Shown: piece after piece, positions 25,567 through 34,970 of the stretch
Numbering within the stretch: the stretch's first letter is position 1
How the letters are laid out: the number at the start of each line of letters is the position of its first letter
Assembly: GCA_016213335.1 (NCBI GenBank)
Contig: JACRAQ010000058.1
Coordinates: 1-58,584 of the forward strand
Reading direction: 5' to 3'
Origin: Nitrosomonadales bacterium
GTDB lineage: Bacteria; Pseudomonadota; Gammaproteobacteria; Burkholderiales; Gallionellaceae
DNA: 58,584 bases
Notes under the pieces: model-generated
What the model saw: only the letters and a program-made list of their open reading frames with translations
What the model was told of the DNA's origin: nothing
The model's database searches: none
Made by a program: the position numbers and the translations under genes

Positions 25567-26418
25567 GTGATTGCCCCGACCGAGATTTCCGCCAGTTTGG
25601 CGGCCAGTTCACAAAGTCTGGACCGGTTACGCGCCCAGGCCAGACATGCACCAGAGCAGGCGCTGAAAGCAGCCGCGCAACAGTTCGAGGCAGTGTTCAT
25701 GAATATGATGCTGAAGAGCATGCGCGAAGCGACACCGCAGGATGGCGTGTTCGATAGCGAGCAGACGCGGATGTTTACCGGGATGCTGGACCAGCAGCTG
25801 GCACAGAGCGTGGCCAGCCGGGGTGTTGGACTGGCCGACCTGATGGTGAAGCAACTGGGGGGAGCGTTCGGTTACGGCGCGGCGGGGCTGCAACAGCAGA
25901 GCTCGCCCGCCACGCAGATAAACCGCACCAGCGCGTTGACGTCGGCCTACAGCGAGAACATGCAACGGGATTTTGTGCGGCGCCTGACGCCCGATGCCGT
26001 TCATGCGAGCCGTGAAACCGGCGTGCCCGCCTCGCTGATGCTGGGGCAGGCGGCGCTGGAAAGCGGCTGGGGTCAGCGCGAGATTCTCATGCCGGACGGC
26101 AGCAGCAGCTACAACCTGTTCGGCGTCAAGGCGGGTGATAACTGGGGCGGCAAAGTGGTGGAGGTAACGACCACGGAATACCGCAGTGGAGTACCCTGCA
26201 AGCAGGTGGAGAAATTCCGTGCCTACGGCTCCTACGCCGAGGCGTTCAGTGATTATGCGAGCCTGTTGCGCGACAATCCGCGCTATGCACGGGTGTTGCA
26301 GGCGGGGCAGGCATCACCCGAAGCGGCTTATGCCTTGCAGCGCGCAGGATATGCGACCGACCCGGGTTACGCCGACAAACTGATAAGAGTCATGCGCGCG
26401 ATCAATGCGCTGGGATGA
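25567..26418 (+). CDS. flgJ: FlgJ, rod cap and peptidoglycan hydrolase
   Basis: A 283-residue two-domain protein. Residues ~1-110 are the rod-capping domain (QFEAVFMNMMLKSMREATP). Residues ~135-280 are a glucosaminidase-type muramidase domain that opens the cell wall for the rod, with the catalytic glutamate likely E165 in QAALESGWGQ and SYNLFGVKAGDNWGG nearby. The start is GTG at 25567, directly after the flgI stop, so it relies on coupling. Both domains are present, as in gamma- and betaproteobacteria. Confidence 0.95.
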   Translation: MIAPTEISASLAASSQSLDRLRAQARHAPEQALKAAAQQFEAVFMNMMLKSMREATPQDGVFDSEQTRMFTGMLDQQLAQSVASRGVGLADLMVKQLGGAFGYGAAGLQQQSSPATQINRTSALTSAYSENMQRDFVRRLTPDAVHASRETGVPASLMLGQAALESGWGQREILMPDGSSSYNLFGVKAGDNWGGKVVEVTTTEYRSGVPCKQVEKFRAYGSYAEAFSDYASLLRDNPRYARVLQAGQASPEAAYALQRAGYATDPGYADKLIRVMRAINALG

Positions 26419-26485
26419 TCCCCGGCCCCTTGTCCAGACCGGGACGTTCCCCCGTCCGAAAAATATAATTTCATGATTGCCGCCC

Positions 26486-26512
26486 TAAAGTAGTTTGCCG
26501 GATTGCCGATAA
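26486..26512 (+). promoter_or_regulatory. Sigma-28 promoter of flgK-flgL
   Basis: TAAAGTAG, 11 bases, GCCGATAA: the -10 box is a perfect match and the -35 box has 6 of 8. It ends 36 bases before the flgK ATG and is separated from flgJ by about 70 bases containing a weak GGGACG/CGTCC hairpin. It makes flgKL a late, FliA-dependent unit. Confidence 0.88.
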
Positions 26513-26548
26513 ACGATTCAGTTCGTACTGCGTATCAAGGAAAACGAG

Positions 26549-28495
26549 ATGGGAACCGGCATTTACGGGATTGGTGTCAGCGCGCTGAATGCGGCCCAGA
26601 TCGGGCTGGCTACGACCGAGCATAACATCGCCAACGCGAACACCCCCGGTTTCAACCGGCAGCAGGTCGAGACGAGCGCGCGTCTGCCGCAATTGATTGG
26701 CTCCGGCTTTGTGGGCCAAGGCACCGATGTGGTTGCCGTCAAGCGTGTCTACAATGAGTTTCTTTCCGGGCAGGTCTTGTCCGAGCAGGCGCATTCTTCG
26801 CATCTTGATGCTTATTACGCCCAGATAAAACAAATTGACAATCTGCTGGCCGACCCCAACGCCGGTGTTTCGCCCGCGTTGCAGGATTTTTTCAATGCGG
26901 CAAACGGCGTATCCAGCTCGCCGGAATCGGTGCCTGCACGGCAAACCATGCTCAGCAGCGCGCAGTTCCTGACAACGCGGTTCCAGTCAATCAACCAGCG
27001 GCTGAGCGACATGAACAATAATGTCAACAGCCAGATCGGCTATAGCGTGACCAGCATTAATGGCCTGGCTAAGCAGATCGCGACCCTCAACCAGAATATT
27101 GTGCTGGCACAGAACACTGCCGGACAGTCCCCCAACGACCTGCTGGACCAGCGCGACTACCTTGTTTCGCAACTGAACAAAGAGATCAAGGCGGGAGTCG
27201 TCAAGCAAAGCGATGGCAGCTATAACGTGTTTATAGGCAACGGCCAGTCGCTGGTGGTGGGGGCGCAATCGTTTAATTTGCAGACCGTCCAGTCGCTTAC
27301 CGACCCCAACAAGCTCGAAGTGGCGTATAGCGGCACGAGCGCCGGATCGTTCACACGGTTGCAGCAGAGCAGTTTGCTTGGCGGTCAGTTGGGGGGAATG
27401 ATCGAGTTTCGCGCCAATACCCTGGATGCCGCACAAAACGCTCTCGGGCAAATAGCGATGGGGGTGGCGGGTTTGTTCAATGCCCAGCACCAGCTCGGAC
27501 AGGATTTGAACGGAGATTTGGGAGGTAATTTTTTTGCCCAACCCGTTCCGATGGTCAATCCCAGCACCAATAACGCCCTGAACGGCAGCACCGCTATCGT
27601 CAGCGCGAGCATAGCCAGCTATTCCGCTTTGACCGGGAGCGATTATTCGCTGCAATACAACGGTGCCGCAGCCGGTTATACCCTGAGGCGGCTGTCGGAT
27701 AATACGGTTACGACGTTTGCCGCGCTTCCGCAAACAGTGGACGGCCTCACCATCAGCTCAACTGCGGGAGGGGTGGCGGGCGACATCCACATCATACGTC
27801 CTACGGTAAACGGCGCACGCGACTTTGCCGTCGCCATCAGCGAGCCGGCCGCGATTGCCGCCGCCGCGCCGGTTCGCACTGCCGCGCCATTGACCAATAC
27901 CGGCACGGGGAAAATAAGCGCAGGCGCCGTCAACCAGTCCCCGGTGGTTGCCGACCCGGCCCATCCGGCCACCGATCTGAATTTGCTGCAACCGGTAACG
28001 ATTGCATTTAGCACCGCCACTTCCTTTACCGTTACGGGCGCCGGTGTACCGGGCTCGCCGGTTACCGTTGCTTACACTCCGGGGGCAAACCTTTCCTATA
28101 ACGGCTGGACGGTGCAAATTACAGGCGCCCCGGCAGCGGGCGATACTTTTACCGTGGGCCCCAATACCGGGGCTACGGCGGACAATCGCAACGTGTTATT
28201 GCTGGCCGGATTGCAGGTGCAGAACGCCTTGTCGGGAGGAACCACTTCTTTTCAGGGCGCTTATAGCCAGTTGGTCAGCCAAATCGGCAACAAAACCCGC
28301 GAGCTTGACGTGACGAGCCAGGCGCAAGCCAGCATGGTCAATTTAACCATACGGGAGCAGCAATCCATTTCCGGGGTAAATCTCGATGAAGAAGCTGCCA
28401 ATTTGATGCGCTACCAGCGTGCTTATCAGGCGGCAGGCAAGGCGTTGCAGGTAGCCAACAGCATGTTTGACATGATAATCAGCCTGGGAGGGTAG
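26549..28495 (+). CDS. flgK: FlgK, hook-filament junction protein 1
   Basis: A 648-residue hook-associated protein. D0/D1 termini are standard: GIGVSALNAAQIGLATTEHN, then NIANANTPGFNRQQVE, and the C-terminal VNLDEEAANLMRYQRAYQAA. The AQNTAGQSPNDLLDQRDYLV block near residue 190 is characteristic of FlgK. A variable middle region (residues ~330-540) is Thr/Ala-rich and ends with QITGAPAAGDTFTVGPN, a block shared with FlgL. AAGGAAAACGAG precedes the ATG. Transcribed from the sigma-28 promoter just upstream. Confidence 0.96.
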   Translation: MGTGIYGIGVSALNAAQIGLATTEHNIANANTPGFNRQQVETSARLPQLIGSGFVGQGTDVVAVKRVYNEFLSGQVLSEQAHSSHLDAYYAQIKQIDNLLADPNAGVSPALQDFFNAANGVSSSPESVPARQTMLSSAQFLTTRFQSINQRLSDMNNNVNSQIGYSVTSINGLAKQIATLNQNIVLAQNTAGQSPNDLLDQRDYLVSQLNKEIKAGVVKQSDGSYNVFIGNGQSLVVGAQSFNLQTVQSLTDPNKLEVAYSGTSAGSFTRLQQSSLLGGQLGGMIEFRANTLDAAQNALGQIAMGVAGLFNAQHQLGQDLNGDLGGNFFAQPVPMVNPSTNNALNGSTAIVSASIASYSALTGSDYSLQYNGAAAGYTLRRLSDNTVTTFAALPQTVDGLTISSTAGGVAGDIHIIRPTVNGARDFAVAISEPAAIAAAAPVRTAAPLTNTGTGKISAGAVNQSPVVADPAHPATDLNLLQPVTIAFSTATSFTVTGAGVPGSPVTVAYTPGANLSYNGWTVQITGAPAAGDTFTVGPNTGATADNRNVLLLAGLQVQNALSGGTTSFQGAYSQLVSQIGNKTRELDVTSQAQASMVNLTIREQQSISGVNLDEEAANLMRYQRAYQAAGKALQVANSMFDMIISLGG

Positions 28496-28502
28496 GCGCG
28501 CC

Positions 28503-29927
28503 ATGCGTATTAGCACCGGTACCATATACGACGCAAACGTTGCAGCTCTGAACCAGTTGCAGGGCAAGCTGCTGCACACCCAGCAGCAGATTACTGCCGG
28601 GCGGCGCATTTTGACTCCCGCCGACGATCCGGCTAATGCCGCTCGCGCGCTGGAAATCAGCCAGTCTGACGCTACCAACACCCAGTATGCGGTCAACCGG
28701 AGCGAGGCGAACCATTTCCTGTCCTTGTCGGAAGACGTGCTGAAAAGTGTTACCACCTTGCTGCAGGACGTGAAAACCACAGCGGTTGCCGCAGGTGGCG
28801 GGGCGCTTACCGCATCGGACAAGCTGTCCCTGGCCGCTGATTTGCGCGGCCGCCTGGAGGAGCTGCTGGGGCTGGCAAACAGTACGGACGGGATAGGAAA
28901 TTACCTGTTTTCTGGTTTCCAGGGCAAGACACAGCCCTTTGCTAACAGCACGTCGGGAACCCAGTATATGGCGGATGACGGCCAGCGCCTGATCCAAGTG
29001 AGCAGCACCAGGCAGATGGCTGCCACCGATTCTGGCGCTGACATATTTATGCGCATCAAGAATGGCAATGGCACATTCATCGCCAGCGCGGCAAGCGGGC
29101 CAACGACCTTAAGCAGCAGCGCGGCAATTGCCGCTGATGGTGTGACCGTGACCGTCTCGGCGCCAGCCAGCACCTCGACGCTAGCCGTGGGTGCCGCTAT
29201 ATCCGGTGGTGGGTTTCCGGCTGGAACAACGGTGCAGTCCATCGTTGATGCCACGACTTTTATTGTTTCCCAGGCGGGCACTCCCGTGGCGTCTCCGCCG
29301 GGCACGGCATTGCAGGTCGGGTCCGGCAATGCCGGGAGCGGCATAGTGAGCCAAGGTGTGGTGGCAAATCCGGCTGCAATCACCGGGCACAATTATCAGC
29401 TGACATTCGGGGTTGCCGCAGGAATAACCACTTATAGCGTAACCGACACGACAACCGGTGCCGTGCTGTCGGCGGGCAATCCCTACGTCAGCGGCCAGAC
29501 CATCAGCTTCGATGGCGTGCAACTTGATATTACCGGCGCTCCGGCAAACGGAGATGCGTTTACCGTCAGCCCGAGCAGAAATGAAAGCATTTTCCAGACT
29601 ATTTCGGACCTGATTGCCGCGCTGGGGAGCGGCGGGTCGCGGACGCAGTTCACCAACGGCCTCAACAGGGCGCTGAACAGTTTGGACCGGAGTCTGGAAA
29701 ACGTGTTGACGGTGCGCGCATCGCTGGGTTCGCGCTTGCGCGAGCTGGATGCCCTGCAAGGCACCGGAGAGGATCTGGGCCTGCAGTTCAAGCAGACACT
29801 GTCCCAATTGCAGGATGTGGATTACAACAAGGCAATCACCGACCTGACCCAGCAGCAAGTCAATTTGCAGGCTGCCCAGAAGTCATTCCAGCTTATCTCC
29901 GAACTGACGATGTTCAATTACATGTGA
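28503..29927 (+). CDS. flgL: FlgL, hook-filament junction protein 3
   Basis: A 474-residue junction protein. It opens MRISTGTIYDANVAALNQLQ with QQITAGRRILTPADDP next, and ends with helices NLQAAQKSFQLISELTMFNYM, all typical. Enteric FlgL is ~317 residues; here the extra length lies at residues ~200-280 (ASTSTLAVGAAISGGGFPAG, TTVQSIVDATTFIVSQAG), a pattern like repeats of bacterial and phage surface fibres. Another block, DITGAPANGDAFTVSPS, matches FlgK. It follows flgK by seven bases and ends 40 bases before the convergent fliR. Confidence 0.95.
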   Translation: MRISTGTIYDANVAALNQLQGKLLHTQQQITAGRRILTPADDPANAARALEISQSDATNTQYAVNRSEANHFLSLSEDVLKSVTTLLQDVKTTAVAAGGGALTASDKLSLAADLRGRLEELLGLANSTDGIGNYLFSGFQGKTQPFANSTSGTQYMADDGQRLIQVSSTRQMAATDSGADIFMRIKNGNGTFIASAASGPTTLSSSAAIAADGVTVTVSAPASTSTLAVGAAISGGGFPAGTTVQSIVDATTFIVSQAGTPVASPPGTALQVGSGNAGSGIVSQGVVANPAAITGHNYQLTFGVAAGITTYSVTDTTTGAVLSAGNPYVSGQTISFDGVQLDITGAPANGDAFTVSPSRNESIFQTISDLIAALGSGGSRTQFTNGLNRALNSLDRSLENVLTVRASLGSRLRELDALQGTGEDLGLQFKQTLSQLQDVDYNKAITDLTQQQVNLQAAQKSFQLISELTMFNYM

Positions 29928-29967
29928 TGCGGATATCAGGTTCGGGTGCCACCCCTGCCTCCTGACA

Positions 29968-30753
29968 TCACTTTCCCAGTTGCCGCATGATGCTCATCGC
30001 CGTTTCCAGGCTGGAATGGGTAATACCATCCAGCAGCGGCAACAGGTAGGTCAGCGACAGTGCCAGCGCGGCAAAGCCAGTAGCCAGGGTAACCGGGAAA
30101 CCAACTGCAAACACATTGAGCTGCGGCGCGCTACGCGCCAGAATGCCGAGCGCCATGTTGGTGATCAGCAGCGCGCCGATCAGCGGCATGGACAATTGCA
30201 GCGCATACACGAATATGCTGCCGCCCCACGCGGCCAAGGTGTGCAGTGCCGTTGCCGGTGGCGCCGCAGCGCTGATGGGAAAAGCGTGGAAGCTTTCGCT
30301 CAACGCGGCCAGCATGGTGAGATGGCCGTTCAGGCCGAGGAAGGCGAGTGCGGCGATGATGCCGAGAAACTGCGCGATCACGGGGGTGTAGGTGGCGTGC
30401 TGCGGATCGTAAAAACTTGCAAAACCGAGCCCCATCTGCATCCCCGCAATATCCCCGCTCATTTCCACTGCAGTGAAAATGAGACGCATGGTGAAGCCCA
30501 TGGCCAAGCCGGCCAGCAATTGCTGCAACAGCACGAACAAGCCCATCGCCGAAGCCGGCTCGATGCCTGGCTGAACCGGCAAGGTTGGCGCGATGATAAA
30601 AGTCAGCAGCAGCGACAGGCCGATCTTTACGCGTGCCGGTATCTGGCGGTTACCCAATATGGGGGCGCTGGCAACCAGGGCCAGGATGCGCGTAAACGGA
30701 TAGATGAAAAGGGCGAGCCAGGCGGATAGCTGGGAGCTGGTGACGCTAATCAT
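29968..30753 (-). CDS. fliR: FliR, export gate protein
   Basis: A 261-residue inner-membrane component of the FliPQR export channel, with about six membrane helices. Features include PFTRILALVASAPILGNRQIPARVKIGLSLLLTF, QQLLAGLAMGFTMRLIFTAVEMSGDIAGMQMGLGFASFYDP and the C-terminal LLDGITHSSLETAM. Length and order are normal. It is the last gene of the minus-strand fli operon. Confidence 0.95.
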   Translation of the reverse strand: MISVTSSQLSAWLALFIYPFTRILALVASAPILGNRQIPARVKIGLSLLLTFIIAPTLPVQPGIEPASAMGLFVLLQQLLAGLAMGFTMRLIFTAVEMSGDIAGMQMGLGFASFYDPQHATYTPVIAQFLGIIAALAFLGLNGHLTMLAALSESFHAFPISAAAPPATALHTLAAWGGSIFVYALQLSMPLIGALLITNMALGILARSAPQLNVFAVGFPVTLATGFAALALSLTYLLPLLDGITHSSLETAMSIMRQLGK

Positions 30754-30835
30754 GGGCAGGCAACCCGGTGTCAGCCAGAACGGTTTCCTGCCACGGCTTA
30801 ACGCTGTTTATCACGGATAGCAGGCCAGCTGCGCC

Positions 30836-31105
30836 CTAGCCGACCAGCCACGGGATGCTGGCGAACAGGCGCTGGATGTAGTCCACCATCATGCCGGTCA
30901 TCCACGGGCCGGCGATGATCAGGACAATGAACATGCCAACCAGTTTGGGGATGAACGTCAGGGTCATCTCATTGATCTGGGTGGCGGCCTGGAAGATACT
31001 GATGATCAACCCGATAACCAGGGCGGCCAGCAGTGGCGGGGCGGAAACAACCAGCGTCAGTTCCAGTGCCTGGCGGCCAAGAGTCATTACGCTTTCTGGG
31101 GTCAT
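30836..31105 (-). CDS. fliQ: FliQ, export gate protein
   Basis: An 89-residue two-helix membrane protein. The conserved core SAPPLLAALVIGLIISIFQAATQINEMTL with FIPKLVGMFIVLIIAGPWM confirms FliQ. It is separated from fliR by 82 bases and from fliP by 88 bases filled by an inverted repeat, a looser spacing than the usual overlapping fliPQR arrangement. Confidence 0.97.
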   Translation of the reverse strand: MTPESVMTLGRQALELTLVVSAPPLLAALVIGLIISIFQAATQINEMTLTFIPKLVGMFIVLIIAGPWMTGMMVDYIQRLFASIPWLVG

Positions 31106-31109
31106 AATT

Positions 31110-31191
31110 CAGTCGTTAGTCTAGTCGTCAGTCGTTAGTTGGCAGTGGCCAGCATTGAACTAACAGCCAGCGGCTACCAGCTAACAACTGG
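31110..31191. repeat. GTTAG/CTAAC inverted repeat between fliP and fliQ
   Basis: The left arm CAGTCGTTAGT..CAGTCGTTAGTTGGC and the right arm AACTAACAGCCAGCGGCTAC..CTAACAACTGGC are imperfect inverted copies and belong to the same family as 22829-22930. The element fills the whole space between the fliP stop and the fliQ ribosome site. Confidence 0.72.
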
Positions 31192-31193
31192 CT

Positions 31194-32000
31194 TTACGTG
31201 TAAAAGCTCTGCACCAAAGAACCGATGAGCAGGTTCCATCCATCCGCCAGCACAAACAGCATGATTTTGAACGGCAGCGAAATAATCGCGGGCGATACCA
31301 TCATCATGCCCATGGACATCAATACGCTGGCCACCACCATGTCAATGATGAGAAAAGGGATAAATACCACGAAGCCGATCTGGAAGGCGGTCTTCAGCTC
31401 GCTGGTCACATATGCCGGAACCAGTATCTTGAGCGGTACCTTATCCGCGCTTTCCGGCGGCTCGCTCCCCGAAATGCGCACGAACAGGGCAAGGTCCGCT
31501 TCGCGTGTCTGCCGCAGCATGAATGCTTTGAGCGGCACACTGCCCTTGTCGAACGCCTGCTCAAGAGTAAGTTTGTTCTCGCTGTAGGGCAGGTAAGCGT
31601 CATGGTAGATCTTGTCCAGCACCGGTGACATCACAAAAAAAGTCAGGAACAATGCCAGGCCAACCAGAACCTGGTTGGGCGGGGAAGAGGGGGTTCCGAT
31701 GGCGGAACGCAACAGGGAAAGCACGATGATGATGCGGGTAAAACCGGTCATCAGCAGCACTACGGCAGGCAGAAAGCTCAACGAGGTGAGCAACAGCAGG
31801 GTTTGCAGGCTGAGTGAGTAGGTTTGTCCGCCGCCCGGTGCCGGGGTGCTGGTAAAAGCGAGCAAGCCCGCATCTGCGGCATGGGCTGCCGGGATCAGGC
31901 CAAGCAGGAGCGCGGCAAGCGGCAGGCGTAGCAGTAACTTCACCCAGGCGTGGCAAAAAACCGGAGCGCGCAACTTCGCGCCAGCACTCTTAAGCCGCAT
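31194..32000 (-). CDS. fliP: FliP, export gate protein
   Basis: A 268-residue core protein of the export channel. A signal-like N-terminus ([20 protein letters not shown]) is followed by [52 protein letters not shown] and the [30 protein letters not shown] signature. The ATG at 32000 has GGAG eight bases upstream inside fliO and overlaps it by 11 bases; a GTG at residue 20 is a possible alternative. Confidence 0.97.
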   Translation of the reverse strand: MRLKSAGAKLRAPVFCHAWVKLLLRLPLAALLLGLIPAAHAADAGLLAFTSTPAPGGGQTYSLSLQTLLLLTSLSFLPAVVLLMTGFTRIIIVLSLLRSAIGTPSSPPNQVLVGLALFLTFFVMSPVLDKIYHDAYLPYSENKLTLEQAFDKGSVPLKAFMLRQTREADLALFVRISGSEPPESADKVPLKILVPAYVTSELKTAFQIGFVVFIPFLIIDMVVASVLMSMGMMMVSPAIISLPFKIMLFVLADGWNLLIGSLVQSFYT

Positions 32001-32454
32001 CGCGTTTCTCCATGAATTGCTTCAGCCATCCATGGAATTTGCCGTCAGCAGAGGGAAGGTTGTCCGCGTCGCGTTCCGGCAATTCGGCCTTGGGCATGCT
32101 GTGTAGCGCACGTACCTGGCCGGGCGCCACGCCCACCACCAGCCAGGTATCGTTGATTTCCACCAGCACGATGCGCTCGCGCTGGCCGACTGCCACGCCA
32201 GAAACAACTTTAAGCAGGTTGCCGGCACCGTGTTGGGGCAAGTTGATGCGCTTGAGTAGCCACGCCACCAGCACGACCGCTGCCAGCACCAGCAGCAGGC
32301 TGAAAACGACTTGGGCGATGCTGCCGGAAGATATTGCTGCAGGGGGCGGCGTGTAAACGGGGCGCGCGGCTTGTTGCGCCGCAGCCAGATGGGGCACACA
32401 CAAGAAAGCGGCCAGAAGGCTGCAGGCGCACCGCAAATAAGCGAGGTGCTTCAT
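31990..32454 (-). CDS. fliO: FliO, export gate assembly protein
   Basis: A 154-residue membrane protein that helps assemble FliP. The ATG at 32454 begins a hydrophobic signal-like segment ([21 protein letters not shown]), then comes a Pro-rich stretch and the single main helix [25 protein letters not shown]. The C-terminal domain [33 protein letters not shown] is the FliO signature. Longer in-frame upstream extension lacks a ribosome site and would overlap no gene, so it was not used. Confidence 0.9.
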   Translation of the reverse strand: MKHLAYLRCACSLLAAFLCVPHLAAAQQAARPVYTPPPAAISSGSIAQVVFSLLLVLAAVVLVAWLLKRINLPQHGAGNLLKVVSGVAVGQRERIVLVEINDTWLVVGVAPGQVRALHSMPKAELPERDADNLPSADGKFHGWLKQFMEKRDAA

Positions 32455-32599
32455 CCTGGCTGCCCTTGACCACAGATAAGTACGGATAAAACACGCGGTT
32501 GAAATAATTGCGTCTGTCATACGGAAGGTGCGGGTGAACGCCACTTGGTATCCTGATAATCCGTGAACATCCCGGCTAGCCGCATGTTTCAGGCTCGTT

Positions 32600-32995
32600 T
32601 CAGCGGCTGCTGAGACGGCGCAAGCGCTCCGAGGGAGTAATGACATCGGTGAGGCGGATGCCGAGTTTGTCGTTTACCACCACCACTTCGCCCTGCGCGA
32701 TCAGGAAGCCATTAATCAGCACGTCCAGCGGTTCGCCTGCCAGGCCGGACAGTTCGACCACCGACCCTTGGGCAAGCTGCAGCAAGCTCCGGATCGGCAT
32801 CTTGGTGCGCCCGAGCTCAACCGTGAGCTGCACCGGGATATCCATGATCATGTCGAGATCGTTTTGCCCGGCACCCGGTGCGATACCGCCAAGCTGCTCG
32901 AACACGTGGGGTTTGGCCTGCGTTGTGGCCGCCGCTTGCTCGGCCATTGCGGCACCCCAGTCGTCCGCGCTGATTTCCGTGCTTTCGTCAGCCAT
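32600..32995 (-). CDS. fliN: FliN, flagellar motor switch protein
   Basis: A 131-residue C-ring protein with the SpoA domain: DIPVQLTVELGRTKMPIRSLLQL, AQGSVVELSGLAGEPLDVLINGFLIAQGEVVVVND, KLGIRLTDVITPSERLRRL. I chose MADEST at 32995, which has GGAGG six bases upstream; an ATG four codons earlier is less well placed. It overlaps the fliM end by eight bases. A 145-base gap with nothing recognisable follows before fliO. Confidence 0.97.
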   Translation of the reverse strand: MADESTEISADDWGAAMAEQAAATTQAKPHVFEQLGGIAPGAGQNDLDMIMDIPVQLTVELGRTKMPIRSLLQLAQGSVVELSGLAGEPLDVLINGFLIAQGEVVVVNDKLGIRLTDVITPSERLRRLSSR

Positions 32996-33983
32996 GTTTG
33001 CCTCCATCGCTTGTGGTTGCGCCCAGCATTTTTTCGACTTTCAAAGCATACTGGCCGTTTGAAACCCCGTATTTGCACTCCATGATCGGAACACCGTCGA
33101 TCTGGGCCACAATATTTTCGCGAACATCCAGCATGATGGTGTCGCCGCCGCGCATTTTCAGCACCTGGTCAAACGTGATTTGCGCTTCTCCAAGCACCGC
33201 GCTCAGCTCGACATCCGCAGACTGGACTTGTCTGGATAGCAGGTGCAGCCAGCGTTTGTCGGCCACCACGTGGTCGCCCTGCATCGAGCTGTAGAGCAGC
33301 TCACGGATCGGTTCCACCAGAGCGTAGGGCATCAGGGAGTGGAATGAGCCGCCTATGCCGCCAAGCTCGATCTCGAAAGTGGTGACCAGCACGACCTCGT
33401 TGGGCGTGGCGATATTGGCGAACTGCGGGTTCATTTCCGAGCGCACGAAATCGAACTCCAGCGGATACACAGTCTGCCATGCTTTCCCGTATGACTCGAA
33501 CACCGCGCTGAGCAGCTTGCGGATGATGCGGTGCTCGGTCTGGGTGAACTCCCGTCCCTCGACGCGGGTGTGGAAACGGCCGTCGCCGCCAAACATGTTA
33601 TCCACTACCAGAAAGATCAGGTTGGGGTCGAAAATAAACAGCGCATTGCCGCGCAGCGGTTTGGGCTGGACCAGATTGATGTTGGCGGGTACCGGAAGGT
33701 TGCGGATGAAATCACCGAATTTCTGGATGCGCACCGGGCCCACCGAGATTTCTGCGGTGCGGCGCATCAGGTTGAACAACGCTATCCTGAACAGGCGCGC
33801 AAAACGCTCGTTGAGCAGTTCCATCGTGGGCATGCGCCCGCGCACGATACGCTCTTGCGTGGCGAGGTTGTACGATTTGACGCCGCCTTCCTGCTCGCCG
33901 GGCTGTTCCGGTTCGTCGGCCTCGCCCGTCACACCCTTCAGCAGCGAATCAACTTCATCTTGCGAAAGAAAGTCCTTGCTCAT
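32988..33983 (-). CDS. fliM: FliM, flagellar motor switch protein
   Basis: A 331-residue switch protein. The N-terminal LSQDEVDSLLKGV is the CheY-P-binding peptide, so chemotaxis input is expected although no che genes are in the window. The middle CheC-like domain (RIVRGRMPTMELLNERFARLFRIALFNL) and the C-terminal SpoA domain (LGEAQITFDQVLKMRGGDTIMLD) are complete. Confidence 0.98.
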   Translation of the reverse strand: MSKDFLSQDEVDSLLKGVTGEADEPEQPGEQEGGVKSYNLATQERIVRGRMPTMELLNERFARLFRIALFNLMRRTAEISVGPVRIQKFGDFIRNLPVPANINLVQPKPLRGNALFIFDPNLIFLVVDNMFGGDGRFHTRVEGREFTQTEHRIIRKLLSAVFESYGKAWQTVYPLEFDFVRSEMNPQFANIATPNEVVLVTTFEIELGGIGGSFHSLMPYALVEPIRELLYSSMQGDHVVADKRWLHLLSRQVQSADVELSAVLGEAQITFDQVLKMRGGDTIMLDVRENIVAQIDGVPIMECKYGVSNGQYALKVEKMLGATTSDGGKHG

Positions 33984-34152
33984 GGCTTAACCCCGATGTT
34001 TCTTCAGGTCGCGGGGTGACGCCGCAAAGCGTCCGCCAGCAGCCACGAGGGCCTGCGGTGCCAGCCGGGGATCTGTTCTATGGGGCTGCCTTCCTGCGTT
34101 CATGTTTTTCCCATCAATTTCCGGGCCGGTCTGGTGAAATATCCGGAATGGC

Positions 34153-34866
34153 TCACTGGATGATGAACGAAGTAAACAGAACATCCGTGATGCCGTTTTT
34201 TTCCTCTGCTTCCGGCTCCTCCTCGGTTGCGGGCGCTTCCTCCGTAGCCGGTTCAGCGGCTGGAGCGGAAGCGGCGCCGGGCTGGACTGCCACGCCGGAA
34301 GCGGCATGTGCGGGCGCAATGACACCAGAAACAGCTCCAGCTCCTCCAGCCGGTTGAGCTTTGGGCATGCCGGGAGTTGCGGGATGCAGACCGAGCGCGC
34401 TATCTACTTCCAGGATGATTTCCTGGGCAAGCTTTTTCTTGCCGCTGACCGGGGCCAGCTCCGAGGCGCGCTTGCCGGAAAGCAGCAGCAGCAGGCGGCT
34501 GCGGATTTCCGGCATGACCAGTTTGATTTTTTCTTCCAGGGTGGGATCGGTAATTTTCAGCGTGATGCCGACCTGCAAGAACTGATCCCCTTCTTCGCGT
34601 TGCAGGTTGACGGTAAATGCGTCCAGTGGAATGAATTTCGGCTGTTCCAGTTTCGCGGCAGGCGCCTTTTTGGCGGTATCGGCGGGGCTGCTGTTGCCCT
34701 TGGTCAAATACCAGCCCGCGCCTCCCGCTATCCCAAGCACCAGTACGCCGATGGCGATAAGCAGCGGTTTTTTGCCTTTTGGTTTTGCGCCTTCAGGCGC
34801 GTCCGCGTCCTTGCCAGAACCTTTGCTCTGGTTGGTGGCAGGGGCGGGTTTTTCGTTTTTAGCCAT
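34153..34866 (-). CDS. fliL: FliL, stator-associated membrane protein with Ala/Pro/Glu-rich insert
   Basis: A 237-residue FliL, where relatives have ~160-180. It has a lysine-rich cytoplasmic start, one membrane helix (residues ~34-54), then the periplasmic stomatin-like domain (FIPLDAFTVNLQ..FLQVGITLKITDPTLEEKI..MPEIRSRLLLLLSGK). The usual C-terminus V-L-F-T-S-F-I-I-Q is present, but residues 161-225 are an inserted low-complexity stretch rich in Ala, Pro and Glu. The ATG at 34866 is preferred over a TTG seven codons upstream. The 169-base gap to fliM holds nothing recognisable. Confidence 0.92.
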   Translation of the reverse strand: MAKNEKPAPATNQSKGSGKDADAPEGAKPKGKKPLLIAIGVLVLGIAGGAGWYLTKGNSSPADTAKKAPAAKLEQPKFIPLDAFTVNLQREEGDQFLQVGITLKITDPTLEEKIKLVMPEIRSRLLLLLSGKRASELAPVSGKKKLAQEIILEVDSALGLHPATPGMPKAQPAGGAGAVSGVIAPAHAASGVAVQPGAASAPAAEPATEEAPATEEEPEAEEKNGITDVLFTSFIIQ

Positions 34867-34970
34867 TGCAGTTCTCTGGTTGCTCAATCTGGATTATCGG
34901 CAAAATCTTGTCGGAGCAATAACTGGAACAAGGTGAAGAATCCGAGCCAGCTCGGGGCTTATGGGGCAGG

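Noticed and set aside
34888-34930. GCCGATAA box upstream of fliL on the minus strand, as a sigma-28 promoter
   Set aside because: The -10 box is perfect, but nothing resembling TAAAGTTT lies at the required 11-base spacing.
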